A DNA stretch of 64,000 bases from CALKWS01 sp051020515 (lineage in GTDB: Bacteria > Actinomycetota > Actinomycetes > Actinomycetales > Beutenbergiaceae), in assembly GCF_051020515.1 (NCBI RefSeq), contig NZ_CP194857.1:1054001-1118000 (forward strand), written 5' to 3'. The notes under the pieces are model-generated. The model was not told where the DNA came from, made no database searches, and saw only the letters and a program-made list of their open reading frames with translations. Shown here in pieces: positions 47,725 through 56,504 of this stretch. Every line of letters begins with the position of its first letter. The stretch's first letter is position 1. Made by a program: the position numbers and the translations under genes.

Positions 47725-48711
47725 ATGAGCGCACTCAAGGTCCCCGTGTCGCTCCTGGATCGCTCCCGCACCCGCGCGGGCGAAGACCACGCCAGCGCGC
47801 TGTGGGCCACGGTCGAGCGGGCAAGGCACGTGGAGGACCTGGGCCATCACCGGTTCTGGGTCGCCGAGCACCACGCGGTGCCGGGGATCGCCTCGGGCAG
47901 CCCGGCGGTGCTGATCGCTTCCGTGGCTGCCCGGACCGACCGCATCCGGGTGGGTTCGGGTGGGGTGATGCTGCCCAACCACCGCCCGATCCTCGTCGCC
48001 GAACAGTTCAAGATGCTCCAGTCGCTGCACCCGGGGCGCATCGATCTGGGCCTGGGCCGCTCGCTGGGGTTCACCGCCCCGGTGCGCCAGGCACTGGGAG
48101 TGACCCGCTACCCCCCGGAACAGTTCGAGCAGGACATCGCGGCGCTGCGTGACTTCCTCAGCGGAAACGGACCGGTCACGGCGATGCCGGCCTCACCCGA
48201 ACCGCCGCCGCTGTTCGTGCTCACCACCGGAAGCGGGCTGGAGGTGGCCGCCCGGGCCGGGCTGCCCGTCGTCGTCGGCGGTCCCGCCCTACGCGAGGAA
48301 CACGGGGGCCTCGCTACGTACCGCGAGCAGTTCCGCCCCAGCGCGCAGTGCCCGGAGCCGCAGGTGATCATCAGCCTGGACGTGATGGTCGCTGAGACCA
48401 CCGAGCGCGCCCGGGAGTTGTTGCTGCCGGAGGCATGGGCGATGGCGGATTCACAGACGATCGGTGCGTTCCCGCCCCTGTCACCGGTGGAGGTGGTGCG
48501 CGAGCGGGTGCCGACGGCGAAGCAGGCCCGCACGATCGAGCGCACCCTCGGCGGCGCGGTGTACGGCACCGCCGCGCACGTCCAGCAGGAGCTGGCCGCC
48601 TTGATCGAGTCCACCGGTGCCGCCGAGGTGCTGGCCTCCACCTCCACATACGACCGGGACGATCTGGCCGGAGCCGACGCCGCGGTGGCGGCCTTGTTCA
48701 CCGCGGCGTAA
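47725..48711 (+). CDS. LLM-class flavin-dependent oxidoreductase
   Basis: 328 residues of the luciferase-like monooxygenase fold, MsnO8-type. Seen: VPVSLLDRSRTRAGE, HRFWVAEHHAVPGIASGSPAVLI, VGSGGVMLPNHRPILVAEQF and PGRIDLGLGRS. Such enzymes use FMN or F420; the substrate cannot be predicted. It stands alone, 83 bp after the hydrolase. Confidence 0.88.
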   Translation: MSALKVPVSLLDRSRTRAGEDHASALWATVERARHVEDLGHHRFWVAEHHAVPGIASGSPAVLIASVAARTDRIRVGSGGVMLPNHRPILVAEQFKMLQSLHPGRIDLGLGRSLGFTAPVRQALGVTRYPPEQFEQDIAALRDFLSGNGPVTAMPASPEPPPLFVLTTGSGLEVAARAGLPVVVGGPALREEHGGLATYREQFRPSAQCPEPQVIISLDVMVAETTERARELLLPEAWAMADSQTIGAFPPLSPVEVVRERVPTAKQARTIERTLGGAVYGTAAHVQQELAALIESTGAAEVLASTSTYDRDDLAGADAAVAALFTAA

Positions 48712-48796
48712 CCCGAACCAGCGGCAGGGCCGGACCTCCTCGAATCCCTGAAGGATCCACACCACGGGACCCCGCACCCGCCCGTAGCCCAGCCCC

Positions 48797-48810
48797 TCGC
48801 CGATCGGCGA
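48797..48810. promoter_or_regulatory. 14-bp perfect palindrome before thioredoxin-NHL gene
   Basis: TCGCCGATCGGCGA ends 10 bases before ATG 48821, where a ribosome site should be. It may be an operator or a translation-blocking hairpin; no regulator is adjacent. Confidence 0.4.
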
Positions 48811-48820
48811 CACTGGACCG

Positions 48821-50710
48821 ATGTCCTCCACCGAACGCCTCCCGAAGGTTCGCGCCAGCGAACTCACCGGCCGCGGCTGGCTGAACACCGGCGGCACCGA
48901 CCTGCCCCTGCACAACCTGCGCGGCAAGATCGTGCTGCTGGACTTCTGGACCTTCTGCTGCATCAACTGCCTGCACGTGATCGATGAACTGCGCGAACTC
49001 GAGGAGGACTTCGCCGACGTCCTGGTCACCATCGGGGTGCACTCCCCCAAGTTCGTCCACGAGGCCGACCCCGACGCCCTGGCCGCCGCGATCGAGCGGT
49101 ACGACGTGGCCCACCCGGTGCTCGACGACCCGGAGTTGGGCACCTGGAAGGCCTACACCGCGCGCGCCTGGCCCACCCTGGTGCTGATCGACCCCGAGGG
49201 CTACATCGTGGCCCACATGGCCGGCGAGGGGCACGCCCCGAACCTGCGCGCCCTGATCGAGGGCCTGATCAGCGAGCACGAAGCCGCCGGCACCCTGCAC
49301 CGCGGAGATGGCCCCTACGTGCCACCCGAGCCCAGCACCGAACTACTGAAGTTCCCCGCCAAGGCGATCCGCCTGCCCAGCGGCAACCTGCTCATCGCCG
49401 ACGCCGGACACCACCGCCTGGTCGAAACCGAGGCCGACGGCGAAACCCTGGTTCGCGTCTTCGGGTCCGGCGAGCGCGGACGCACCGACGGCGAAAGTGC
49501 TGTCGCGCAGTTCAGCGAACCCAACGGGCTGTGCCTGCTCCCGTCGCACGTCGCGACGCAGGTGGGTTACGACGTGGTCGTCGCCGATACGGTCAACCAC
49601 CTGCTGCGCGGGGTGCACCTGGACTCGGGCAACGTCACCACGATCGCCGGCACCGGGGGCCAGTTCATGCTCGGCGCCCCGGACAACGTACTGCCCGACC
49701 CTGATGACCCCACCCCCGCCACCGCCGACTACGGCCCGGCACGGCGCATCAAACTCTCCTCCCCCTGGGATGTGGCCTGGTCCGAGGCTGCCGGCGCGGT
49801 GGTGATCGCGATGGCCGGGCACCACACCGTGTGGACGTTCGAACCCGGCGACGGGTACCTGACCCGCCTGGGCGGCACCATGAACGAGGGCCTGGTGGAC
49901 GGCCCGCTCCGCCAGGCCTGGTTCGCCCAGCCCTCCGGGCTCGGCACGGACGACGGCGGGCGGATCTGGCTGGCCGACGCCGAGACCTCCGCGGTGCGCC
50001 GGCTCGACGTGGGTGCCGGGGAGGTGCACACCGCGATCGGGCAGGGCCTGTTCGAATTCGGCCACCGCGACGGACCGGCCGGCCAGGCGCTGTTGCAGCA
50101 TCCGCTGGGCGTGGCCGTGCTGCCCGATGGGCGGGTGGCGATCGCCGACACCTACAACGGGGCGGTGCGCGTGTTCGACCCGGACACCGAGCAGGTAGGC
50201 ACCCTGGCCACCGGCCTCGCCGAGCCGTCCGGGCTGCTACCGACCGACGACGGCGCCGCCGTGATCGTGGTGGAGTCGGCCGCGCATCGACTCACCCGAG
50301 TGGATCTCGGGCAGTCGGTAGGGCACGCCGACCAGCACCAGGGCGCGGCCTACCGGACGCAGCGCGAGGTCACCGAGGTGGGACCCCAGGTGCGGCTGCA
50401 GGTGCGGTTCACCGCCCCGCCGGGACGAAAGTTGGATGACCGGTTCGGCCCCTCCACCCAGTTGGAGGTCTCGGCCAACTCCGGGGCGCTGGTGGATGGT
50501 GCCGGTACCGGCACCATGTTGCACCGGGACCTGACCCTGGCCGAGGGCACCGAGGGAGCGGTGTTGTCGGTGACGGCCAAGGCCGCATCCTGTGATGACG
50601 ACCCGGCCGTGCTCGCCCCCGCCTGCCACCTGGCGGCACAGGACTGGGGCATCCCGGTGCGGGTGGTGCCGGACGGCCCCTCGGAACTGGTGCTGCACCT
50701 GGCCGGCTGA
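48821..50710 (+). CDS. Thioredoxin-like plus NHL-repeat protein
   Basis: 629 residues, homologous in layout to NHLRC2. The TlpA-like thioredoxin domain (residues about 10-160) has the redox site WTFCCINC followed by LHVIDEL. NHL beta-propeller repeats follow (KAIRLPSGNLLIADAGHHRLVE; VGYDVVVADTVNHLLR; GVAVLPDGRVAIADTYNGAVR), then a beta-rich C-terminal domain. No signal peptide, so it appears cytoplasmic. Partners and reaction are unknown. Confidence 0.87.
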   Translation: MSSTERLPKVRASELTGRGWLNTGGTDLPLHNLRGKIVLLDFWTFCCINCLHVIDELRELEEDFADVLVTIGVHSPKFVHEADPDALAAAIERYDVAHPVLDDPELGTWKAYTARAWPTLVLIDPEGYIVAHMAGEGHAPNLRALIEGLISEHEAAGTLHRGDGPYVPPEPSTELLKFPAKAIRLPSGNLLIADAGHHRLVETEADGETLVRVFGSGERGRTDGESAVAQFSEPNGLCLLPSHVATQVGYDVVVADTVNHLLRGVHLDSGNVTTIAGTGGQFMLGAPDNVLPDPDDPTPATADYGPARRIKLSSPWDVAWSEAAGAVVIAMAGHHTVWTFEPGDGYLTRLGGTMNEGLVDGPLRQAWFAQPSGLGTDDGGRIWLADAETSAVRRLDVGAGEVHTAIGQGLFEFGHRDGPAGQALLQHPLGVAVLPDGRVAIADTYNGAVRVFDPDTEQVGTLATGLAEPSGLLPTDDGAAVIVVESAAHRLTRVDLGQSVGHADQHQGAAYRTQREVTEVGPQVRLQVRFTAPPGRKLDDRFGPSTQLEVSANSGALVDGAGTGTMLHRDLTLAEGTEGAVLSVTAKAASCDDDPAVLAPACHLAAQDWGIPVRVVPDGPSELVLHLAG

Positions 50711-50766
50711 CGGCTATCGCCCACCAACCGGCCAGGTGCCTATGCGGACCCCCGACGCGTGCCCGC

Positions 50767-51801
50767 TCAGGGCACGATCACCGCACGTCCGCGCAGGGTC
50801 CCTGCGTCGAGCTTCTCGTACGCCCTGGGCGCATCGTCCAGGGAGAACACCTCGGTCTCCACCGTGACCGCCCCGGCCCGGGCCAGGTCCAGCACCTCGA
50901 ACAGTTCGCTGCGGTAGCCCCAGTAGGGGGCGCGCACCGTGGACTCATAGGGTCGGTCAAGGAAACCGACCGGGAGCGTCCCGTTACCCACCCCGACCAT
51001 CACCTGGTCACCTTCCATGGCGATCATCTTCGCCCCGAGGTCCATGGTGGGCTGCACCCCGACGAAGTCGAACACCGCCGTCGCCCCGCGCCCCCCGGTC
51101 AGGGTGCGCACCTGCTCCACGGCGTCGTCGTTGGACAGGAAGGTGTGGTGTGCCCCCACGTCGCGGGCCAGTTGCAGTTTGTCCTCGGCGATGTCCAGGG
51201 CCACCACCGTGGCGGAGGTCAGGGCCCGCAGGATCTGGATGCCCACGTGCCCCAGCCCGCCGGCGCCGATCGCGACCGCGGTCGATCCGGGGGTGAGTTT
51301 GCCCAGGGACTCCTTGATCGCGTGATACGGCGTCAGCCCGGCGTCGGTCAGGGCGACGTTCGCCACCGGATCCAGGTCACCCAGCGGCACCAGGTGGCGG
51401 GCGTTGTTGACGATCATGTACTCGGCCATCGCACCGGGGGAGCCCAGGCCCGGCGGAGCGATTCCCAGTTCGACGGCCCGCTGGCAGTAGTTCTCCTTGC
51501 CCTGGGCGCAGGTGTAGCAGTGTCCGCACCCCCACGGCCCGTACACGGCCATCGCGGCCCCGAGTTCCACACCGGTGACACCGTCACCGAGTTTGTCCAC
51601 GATCCCGGCCCCCTCGTGTCCCAGGGTCAGCGGCAGACCGTAGATGTAGGCCTCCTCGGGCAGGCTCATCACGAACGCATCGGAGTGGCACACGCCCGCG
51701 GCGGTGACCTTCAGGCGCACCTGCCCGGGCCCCGCTTCAGGGGTGTCGATCTCCACGACCTCCGGGGCAGCCCCGATCGTGCGGTATTGCAGCGCCTTCA
51801 T
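50767..51801 (-). CDS. Zinc-dependent alcohol dehydrogenase
   Basis: 344 residues, medium-chain ADH. Catalytic zinc ligands lie in AGVCHSD and GHEGAG; the structural zinc has four Cys in CGHCYTCAQGKENYC; the Rossmann motif is GAGGLGHVG. NAD(P)-dependent oxidation of alcohols, similar to actinobacterial secondary-alcohol dehydrogenases. It is convergent with the thioredoxin-NHL gene across 56 bp. Confidence 0.9.
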   Translation of the reverse strand: MKALQYRTIGAAPEVVEIDTPEAGPGQVRLKVTAAGVCHSDAFVMSLPEEAYIYGLPLTLGHEGAGIVDKLGDGVTGVELGAAMAVYGPWGCGHCYTCAQGKENYCQRAVELGIAPPGLGSPGAMAEYMIVNNARHLVPLGDLDPVANVALTDAGLTPYHAIKESLGKLTPGSTAVAIGAGGLGHVGIQILRALTSATVVALDIAEDKLQLARDVGAHHTFLSNDDAVEQVRTLTGGRGATAVFDFVGVQPTMDLGAKMIAMEGDQVMVGVGNGTLPVGFLDRPYESTVRAPYWGYRSELFEVLDLARAGAVTVETEVFSLDDAPRAYEKLDAGTLRGRAVIVP

Positions 51802-51928
51802 CTGACATCCTCTCGTCCCAGCCGGCGGCCCTCACCGGCTCCATCTCCAGGGTGGCAGGCAGGCGTGCCGCCCGCACGGGCCATTGGTCCCCCTTCGGAG
51901 GAGAGCGGGCGAACGAGGACGCCGGCGC

Positions 51929-52372
51929 CTACTGGTCCTCGAGGCGTTCCAGCACGAACACCGGGATCTCCCGGTCGGTCTTGTCCTGGTACTCCGCATA
52001 CGGGGGGAAGGTGGTCACGGCACGGTCCCACCACTGTTGCTTCTCCGCGCCGGTGAGTTCACGTGCGTGCATGTCCCACGTGTGCGCCCCGTCCTGCAGT
52101 TGTACATGCGGGTGAGTCTTGAGGTTGTAGTACCAGAGCGGGTGGGTGGGAGCACCGCCCATCGAGGCGACCACCGCGTAGGCGCCCTCGTGCTCAACCC
52201 GCATCAGGGGGATCTTGCGGACCTTGCCGGACTTGGCGCCGCGGCTGGTCAGGATGATCACCGGCACCCCGCCCAGGGTGCCGCCCTCGGCGCCGCCGGT
52301 GCGCTCATACACCTCGACGTGCTCGCGCACGCGTTCGCGGGGACTGGGGACGTACTCTCCGTCAAGTGGCAT
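51929..52372 (-). CDS. Deazaflavin-dependent nitroreductase-like protein
   Basis: 147 residues of the DUF385/Ddn family of split-beta-barrel proteins that use F420H2. Seen: VPVIILTSRGAKSGKVRKIPL, HPLWYYNLKTHPHVQLQDG and the closing PVFVLERL. It implies F420 is made by the host. Its ATG (52370-52372) overlaps, on the opposite strand, the first plausible ATG of the Stealth gene. Confidence 0.87.
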   Translation of the reverse strand: MPLDGEYVPSPRERVREHVEVYERTGGAEGGTLGGVPVIILTSRGAKSGKVRKIPLMRVEHEGAYAVVASMGGAPTHPLWYYNLKTHPHVQLQDGAHTWDMHARELTGAEKQQWWDRAVTTFPPYAEYQDKTDREIPVFVLERLEDQ

Positions 52373-53978
52373 GGGTTCTGTCTACACCACATCGCCCATA
52401 CCGCTCAGCTGGGCGCAGGTGCAGGCACACGGGACCGACGCCTCGCCACCGTGCGCCCACATCCTGCAGGTGCTGCGGATCGCCGGGGTACCCAACACCG
52501 TGGCACCGGCCGGGGCAGGCGGGGCCGTCGTCGTCGTCCGTAGCAGTGACCTGACACCGGCATGCACCGCCCTCGCCCTGGGCCTGGACAGCACGTGGCG
52601 CGTGGTCGACCTGGATGCCGAGCCGCTCGAGTCACGCGGCCGCCGGGTCACCTCGACCCGACTCACCAGAGCCGCGCGCGGCAACGATGGGTTCCGGTTG
52701 TACCGTGACCAGCCCAGCGCGGCAGGGGCCCTGGTGGGTGCGCAAGTGGGCGTGGACGTGCAGGTGTGGACGCACGTGCAGCCAGGTGACGTCGGCCAGC
52801 CTCCGGGGGAGAGCGAGGCCGCTGTGGTGTCCCCGCGCCGGCAGCATTGGACCTCACGGTTGAACCCGGCCCAGTGGCAGCAGGCAGTGGCGCGCGGGGC
52901 GCTGGAGGTAGGTCGGGAGCCGCACGTGTTCGCGGTGGTCCGGCCCATCGACGTGGTCTACACCTGGGTGGACGGCTCGGACCCGCAGTGGAACACCGAG
53001 CGCATGGCCGCGCTCGGGCTGCCGGTGGCCGAGCAGGCGCAAGAGGCGGCCACGCACGCGGCCCGGTTCCGTTCCCATGATGAGTTGCGCTACTCCTTGC
53101 GCTCCCTGGAGATGTTCGCCCCGTGGGTGCGCCGGGTGCACATCGTCACCGCCGGGCACGCACCGGCCTGGCTCGATACCGACCACCCGAGGATTCGCGT
53201 GGTGGACCACCGGGAGATCTTCACCGACCCCGACGTGCTGCCGGTGTTCAACTCCCACGCGATCGAGTCGCAACTGCACCACATCTCCGGCCTAGCCGAG
53301 CAGTACCTGTACCTGAACGACGACGTGTTCTTCGGCCGCCCGGTGGACCCGGACGCGTTCTTCCACGCCAACGGGCTTGCGAAGTTCTTCATGGCCTCCG
53401 CACTCATCGACGCCCAGGAGCACCAAGCCGATGACGTACCGGTGATGAGCGCGGCGAAGAACAACCGGGCGTTGATCGCCGAGGTGTTCGGGCGCCGGGT
53501 GACCCACCTGTTCCAGCACACCCCGCACCCCCAACTGCGCTCCGTGCTGGAACTGATGGAGGCCGAGCACCCGGGGATGTTCGCCCAAGTGGCCGCCTCC
53601 AGGTTCCGCCACCCCGATGACCTGTCGATCTCCTCATCGCTGCACCACAACTACGCCTACGCCCTGGGCAGGGCGGTCCCCGGGCGGCTCGCCTACCTGT
53701 ACCTGGACCTGGCGCACCCGCGGGCCGCACGCCGGTTCCGGGCACTGTTGCGCGACCGGCAGTTCGATGTGTTCTGCCTGAACGACTCACCCGGCGTCGG
53801 TGAGGAGGGGAGCGGCCCGTTGCTGCGCGAGTTCCTCCAGCAGTACTTCCCGCTACCCAGTTCCTTCGAGTTGCCCGCGGCGGACCCCGGCCACCACGCG
53901 CACACGGCCTCGGCGGTGCGCTACGCCGCGAACCACACCGACCAGCCCGGTCACGGCCGGCTCACGTCCTCGCCCTGA
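52371..53978 (+). CDS. Stealth family sugar-1-phosphate transferase
   Basis: Up to 535 residues. The conserved regions are clear: CR1 PIDVVYTWVDGSDPQW, CR2 RFRSHDELRYSLRSLEMFAPW then HIVTAGHAPAWL, CR3 around HHISGLAEQYLYLNDDVFFG, and a C-terminal CR4-like FCLNDSP. These enzymes make phosphodiester-linked surface polysaccharide using hexose-1-phosphate. The N-terminal 170 residues before CR1 are divergent. ATG at 52371 shares the palindromic CATG with the Ddn-like gene start, so a later start (for example near 52470) may be real. No other capsule genes are adjacent. Confidence 0.83.
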   Translation: MGSVYTTSPIPLSWAQVQAHGTDASPPCAHILQVLRIAGVPNTVAPAGAGGAVVVVRSSDLTPACTALALGLDSTWRVVDLDAEPLESRGRRVTSTRLTRAARGNDGFRLYRDQPSAAGALVGAQVGVDVQVWTHVQPGDVGQPPGESEAAVVSPRRQHWTSRLNPAQWQQAVARGALEVGREPHVFAVVRPIDVVYTWVDGSDPQWNTERMAALGLPVAEQAQEAATHAARFRSHDELRYSLRSLEMFAPWVRRVHIVTAGHAPAWLDTDHPRIRVVDHREIFTDPDVLPVFNSHAIESQLHHISGLAEQYLYLNDDVFFGRPVDPDAFFHANGLAKFFMASALIDAQEHQADDVPVMSAAKNNRALIAEVFGRRVTHLFQHTPHPQLRSVLELMEAEHPGMFAQVAASRFRHPDDLSISSSLHHNYAYALGRAVPGRLAYLYLDLAHPRAARRFRALLRDRQFDVFCLNDSPGVGEEGSGPLLREFLQQYFPLPSSFELPAADPGHHAHTASAVRYAANHTDQPGHGRLTSSP

Positions 53979-54004
53979 GGTCGACGGGGGTGCTGAGCAG
54001 GCCT

Positions 54005-55042
54005 CTACCCGCCGAGACGCACGAGAAGCTTGCCGGTATTGGCACCGCGGAACAGGCTCAGGAACGCCGCCGGAGCGTTCTCCAGCCCCTCCACCACAGT
54101 GTTCTCGGCGCGCAGGGAACCGTCGGCCAACCACCCCGTGGCTCGTTCGACGTATTCGCTGGTGCGGTCCGCGTGGTCGCTGACGATCATCCCGCGCAGG
54201 CTCAACCGCCGCGGAAGGGTGCGGTAGAAGTTGGCCGGGCCCCGGGCCGGGCCGGTGGAGTTGTACCCGCTGATCGCACCCACGATCGCGACGCGTCCGT
54301 TCCGGCGCAGGGCGCCGAGCGCCGCCTCGAGGTGCTCACCACCGACGAGGTCGATGTAGACGTCGATGCCCTCGGGTGCGAGGGTGGCGAGTTGGCCCGC
54401 GACGTCTCCGGCGGTGTAGTCGATCGCGGCGTCGAAGCCGAAGTCCGCAACCGCCCGGGCGACCTTGGCAGCCCCGCCGGCGGAGCCGATCACCCGCGAG
54501 GCCCCCAGGAGGCGGGCGAGTTGGCCCGCGACGCTGCCCACCGCGCCTGCCGCCGCGGAAATGAAGACCACGTCACCTTCCTCAACCGGCGCGGTGTCGG
54601 TAAGCGCAACATAGGCCGTCAGGCCGGTCATGCCGAGGACGCCCAGGTAGTGCTCGGGCGGGGCCACCGAGGTGTCCACGGGGGTGAGGGAGACCGCGTC
54701 CAGCACGGCGTGGGAGCGCCATCCGGCAAGGTGGGACACGGTCGAACCCACCGGCACATCGGCCGCGTTCGAGGCCACCACCTCCCCGATCGCACCACCA
54801 TCCAGCGGAGCACCCAGCGCGAACGGGGCGATGTAGGACTCGGTGTCATCCATCCGGCCCCGCATGTACGGATCGACCGACATCCAGGTGTTGCGCACCA
54901 GGACCTGCCCGGGCCCGGGCGTGGGGATCTCGACGTCGACGAGGTCGAAATTCTCGGCGGTCGGCTCCCCGGCGGGGCGGGAGCGCAGGCGCACCTCCTG
55001 TCCGCGGCGCACCTCCTGGTCGGATGTGGTGTGGGTAGGCAT
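54005..55042 (-). CDS. NADPH-dependent enal/enone reductase (CurA-like MDR)
   Basis: 345 residues, zinc-free medium-chain reductase of the leukotriene-B4 dehydrogenase/CurA type. Seen: WMSVDPYMRGRM, YLGVLGMTGLTAYVAL, the NADPH motif ISAAAGAVGSVAGQLA, and a C-terminal VEGLENAPAAFLSLFRG. It reduces reactive alpha,beta-unsaturated carbonyls. It is divergent from a TetR gene over an 82-bp gap filled by a perfect palindrome, so it is probably repressed by that TetR and induced by an electrophile. Confidence 0.9.
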   Translation of the reverse strand: MPTHTTSDQEVRRGQEVRLRSRPAGEPTAENFDLVDVEIPTPGPGQVLVRNTWMSVDPYMRGRMDDTESYIAPFALGAPLDGGAIGEVVASNAADVPVGSTVSHLAGWRSHAVLDAVSLTPVDTSVAPPEHYLGVLGMTGLTAYVALTDTAPVEEGDVVFISAAAGAVGSVAGQLARLLGASRVIGSAGGAAKVARAVADFGFDAAIDYTAGDVAGQLATLAPEGIDVYIDLVGGEHLEAALGALRRNGRVAIVGAISGYNSTGPARGPANFYRTLPRRLSLRGMIVSDHADRTSEYVERATGWLADGSLRAENTVVEGLENAPAAFLSLFRGANTGKLLVRLGG

Positions 55043-55067
55043 CGAGCGTTCTCCTTGACCTTAGCGA

Positions 55068-55100
55068 AACTTACCTGTGGTAAGTTACCACAGGTAAGTT
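55068..55100. promoter_or_regulatory. 33-bp perfect TetR operator
   Basis: Arms AACTTACCTGTGGTA (55068-55082) and TACCACAGGTAAGTT (55086-55100) around AGT. It resolves into two 13-bp sites, TTACC-TGT-GGTAA and TTACC-ACA-GGTAA, which would allow two TetR dimers to bind side by side between the divergent reductase and TetR genes. Confidence 0.82.
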
Positions 55101-55124
55101 GTCCGGAGCGATCGAGGAGGGGCG

Positions 55125-55838
55125 ATGACCGAGCCCGCTGTGACAACCCCGCGTCGTCGGCTGCCGAAGTCGGAGCGGCGCGCCCAACTGCTGGAGGTGG
55201 CGCGTGAGTTCATCCGGGAGGCGGGCACCGATGAACTGACGCTCGGTCGCCTCGCCGAGCGGGCCGGGGTGACCAAGCCGTTGGTGTATGACCACTTCGG
55301 TGACCGGGCCGGGGTGCTCGCGGAGTTGTATCGGGAGTTCGAGGCCCGCCAGCGCCAGGCACTCGCGGCGGCGCTCGATGAGGCCGACCCCCAACTGGCG
55401 GCGGTGGCGGGTCTGGTGGCGGGCGCCTACATCGATTGCTGCCTGGCGGAGGGACGCGAACTGGTCGACGTCGTCGCCGCGCTTGCGGGCTCGACCGGCC
55501 TGAGTGAACTGCGCCAGGAAGCCGAGGAGGAGTACCTCGCGATGTGCCGCGAGGCCCTGGAGCCGTTCACCGGTCCGTTGGACGCCGCGGTCCTGCAAGC
55601 GATCATCGGTGCCGGTGACTCCTTGGTCCGCGGCGCGCTCGAGGACAAGGTCAGTCCCGATCGCGCCCGCCGCGTCCTCACCCGGGTCATCCTCGCCGTC
55701 ACCGACCACGATCCGGCGGCGGCAGTGATGACGATCAGTCACCCGGGTCAACCCGGCACTGCGCTGTGGCTGTACGCCCATCCCCGCCGCGGGTCCGGCC
55801 GCACCGATCTGGGCATCCACCTCGCCCCGATCGCCTAG
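55125..55838 (+). CDS. TetR-family regulator
   Basis: 237 residues. N-terminal helix-turn-helix LTLGRLAERAGVTKPLVYDHFGDRAGVLAELYREFE; the ligand domain is helical with CCLAEGRELVDVVAAL. ATG at 55125 follows GAGGAGGGG. It likely represses itself and the divergent CurA-like reductase from the palindrome at 55068-55100. The last 35 residues are Pro/Gly-rich and probably disordered. Confidence 0.9.
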   Translation: MTEPAVTTPRRRLPKSERRAQLLEVAREFIREAGTDELTLGRLAERAGVTKPLVYDHFGDRAGVLAELYREFEARQRQALAAALDEADPQLAAVAGLVAGAYIDCCLAEGRELVDVVAALAGSTGLSELRQEAEEEYLAMCREALEPFTGPLDAAVLQAIIGAGDSLVRGALEDKVSPDRARRVLTRVILAVTDHDPAAAVMTISHPGQPGTALWLYAHPRRGSGRTDLGIHLAPIA

Positions 55839-55855
55839 CTGGCAGGCAGACGCCG

Positions 55856-55879
55856 AGGCCCCGAGAAACTCCTGGGCCT
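55856..55879 (+). terminator. Hairpin terminator after tetR
   Basis: AGGCCC-c-GAG-aaa-CTC-ct-GGGCCT, a stem with a nested inner stem and AAA loop, 17 bases after the TetR stop. No T-run follows. Confidence 0.5.
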
Positions 55880-55910
55880 GCGCATCCTCCCTCCCCTACG
55901 CTCGCCTTCC

Positions 55911-56426
55911 ATGACCGTCGATGAGCAGGGCCGCCCCGAACCGCCGATGAACACCGATGAGGCGGGCACGACATTGGGGTTCCTGGACTTCCACCGGGCC
56001 ACGCTGGCCTGGAAGTGCGACGGGCTGGACGCAGCCGGGCTGAACACCACCGTCGGTTCCTCCACGATGACGCTGGGCGGGATGCTCAAGCACCTGGCTT
56101 TCGTGGAGGACTTCTGGTTCGGCTATCGCATGGCCGGACGCGAGCCCGCGCCGCCGTGGGACACCGCCGACTGGGACGCCGACCCGGACTGGGACTGGCA
56201 CTCCGCCGCCCAGGACGGCCCGCAAGAACTGCACCGGCTGTGGCGGGAGGCGGTGCAGCGGTCCCGGGACCTGGCCACCGAACTGATGGCCGACGACGGC
56301 GACCTCGCCCAGGTAGCGAAGCGTCCTTTTGCCGATGGTGGCGCCGTGAGCCTGCGGTGGGTTCTGGTGCACATGGTGGAGGAGTACGCCCGCCACAACG
56401 GTCATGCCGACCTGCTCCGCGAGTAA
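55911..56426 (+). CDS. DUF664 (DinB-like) family protein
   Basis: 171 residues. The DUF664 pattern is LGFLDFHRATLAWKCDGLD, STMTLGGMLKHLAFVEDFWF and the metal His in VHMVEEYARHNGHADLLRE. This actinobacterial group is related to mycothiol S-transferases and probably detoxifies electrophiles. It is the second DinB-fold gene in the window (the other is at 25254) but from a different branch. Confidence 0.85.
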   Translation: MTVDEQGRPEPPMNTDEAGTTLGFLDFHRATLAWKCDGLDAAGLNTTVGSSTMTLGGMLKHLAFVEDFWFGYRMAGREPAPPWDTADWDADPDWDWHSAAQDGPQELHRLWREAVQRSRDLATELMADDGDLAQVAKRPFADGGAVSLRWVLVHMVEEYARHNGHADLLRE

Positions 56427-56504
56427 CGATCGGGACAGCCACGGCCCATCCACTCCCGCGTCCGCCCTTCCGGTACTACTATCGCGCTCACCGGAAGGCG
56501 GACG

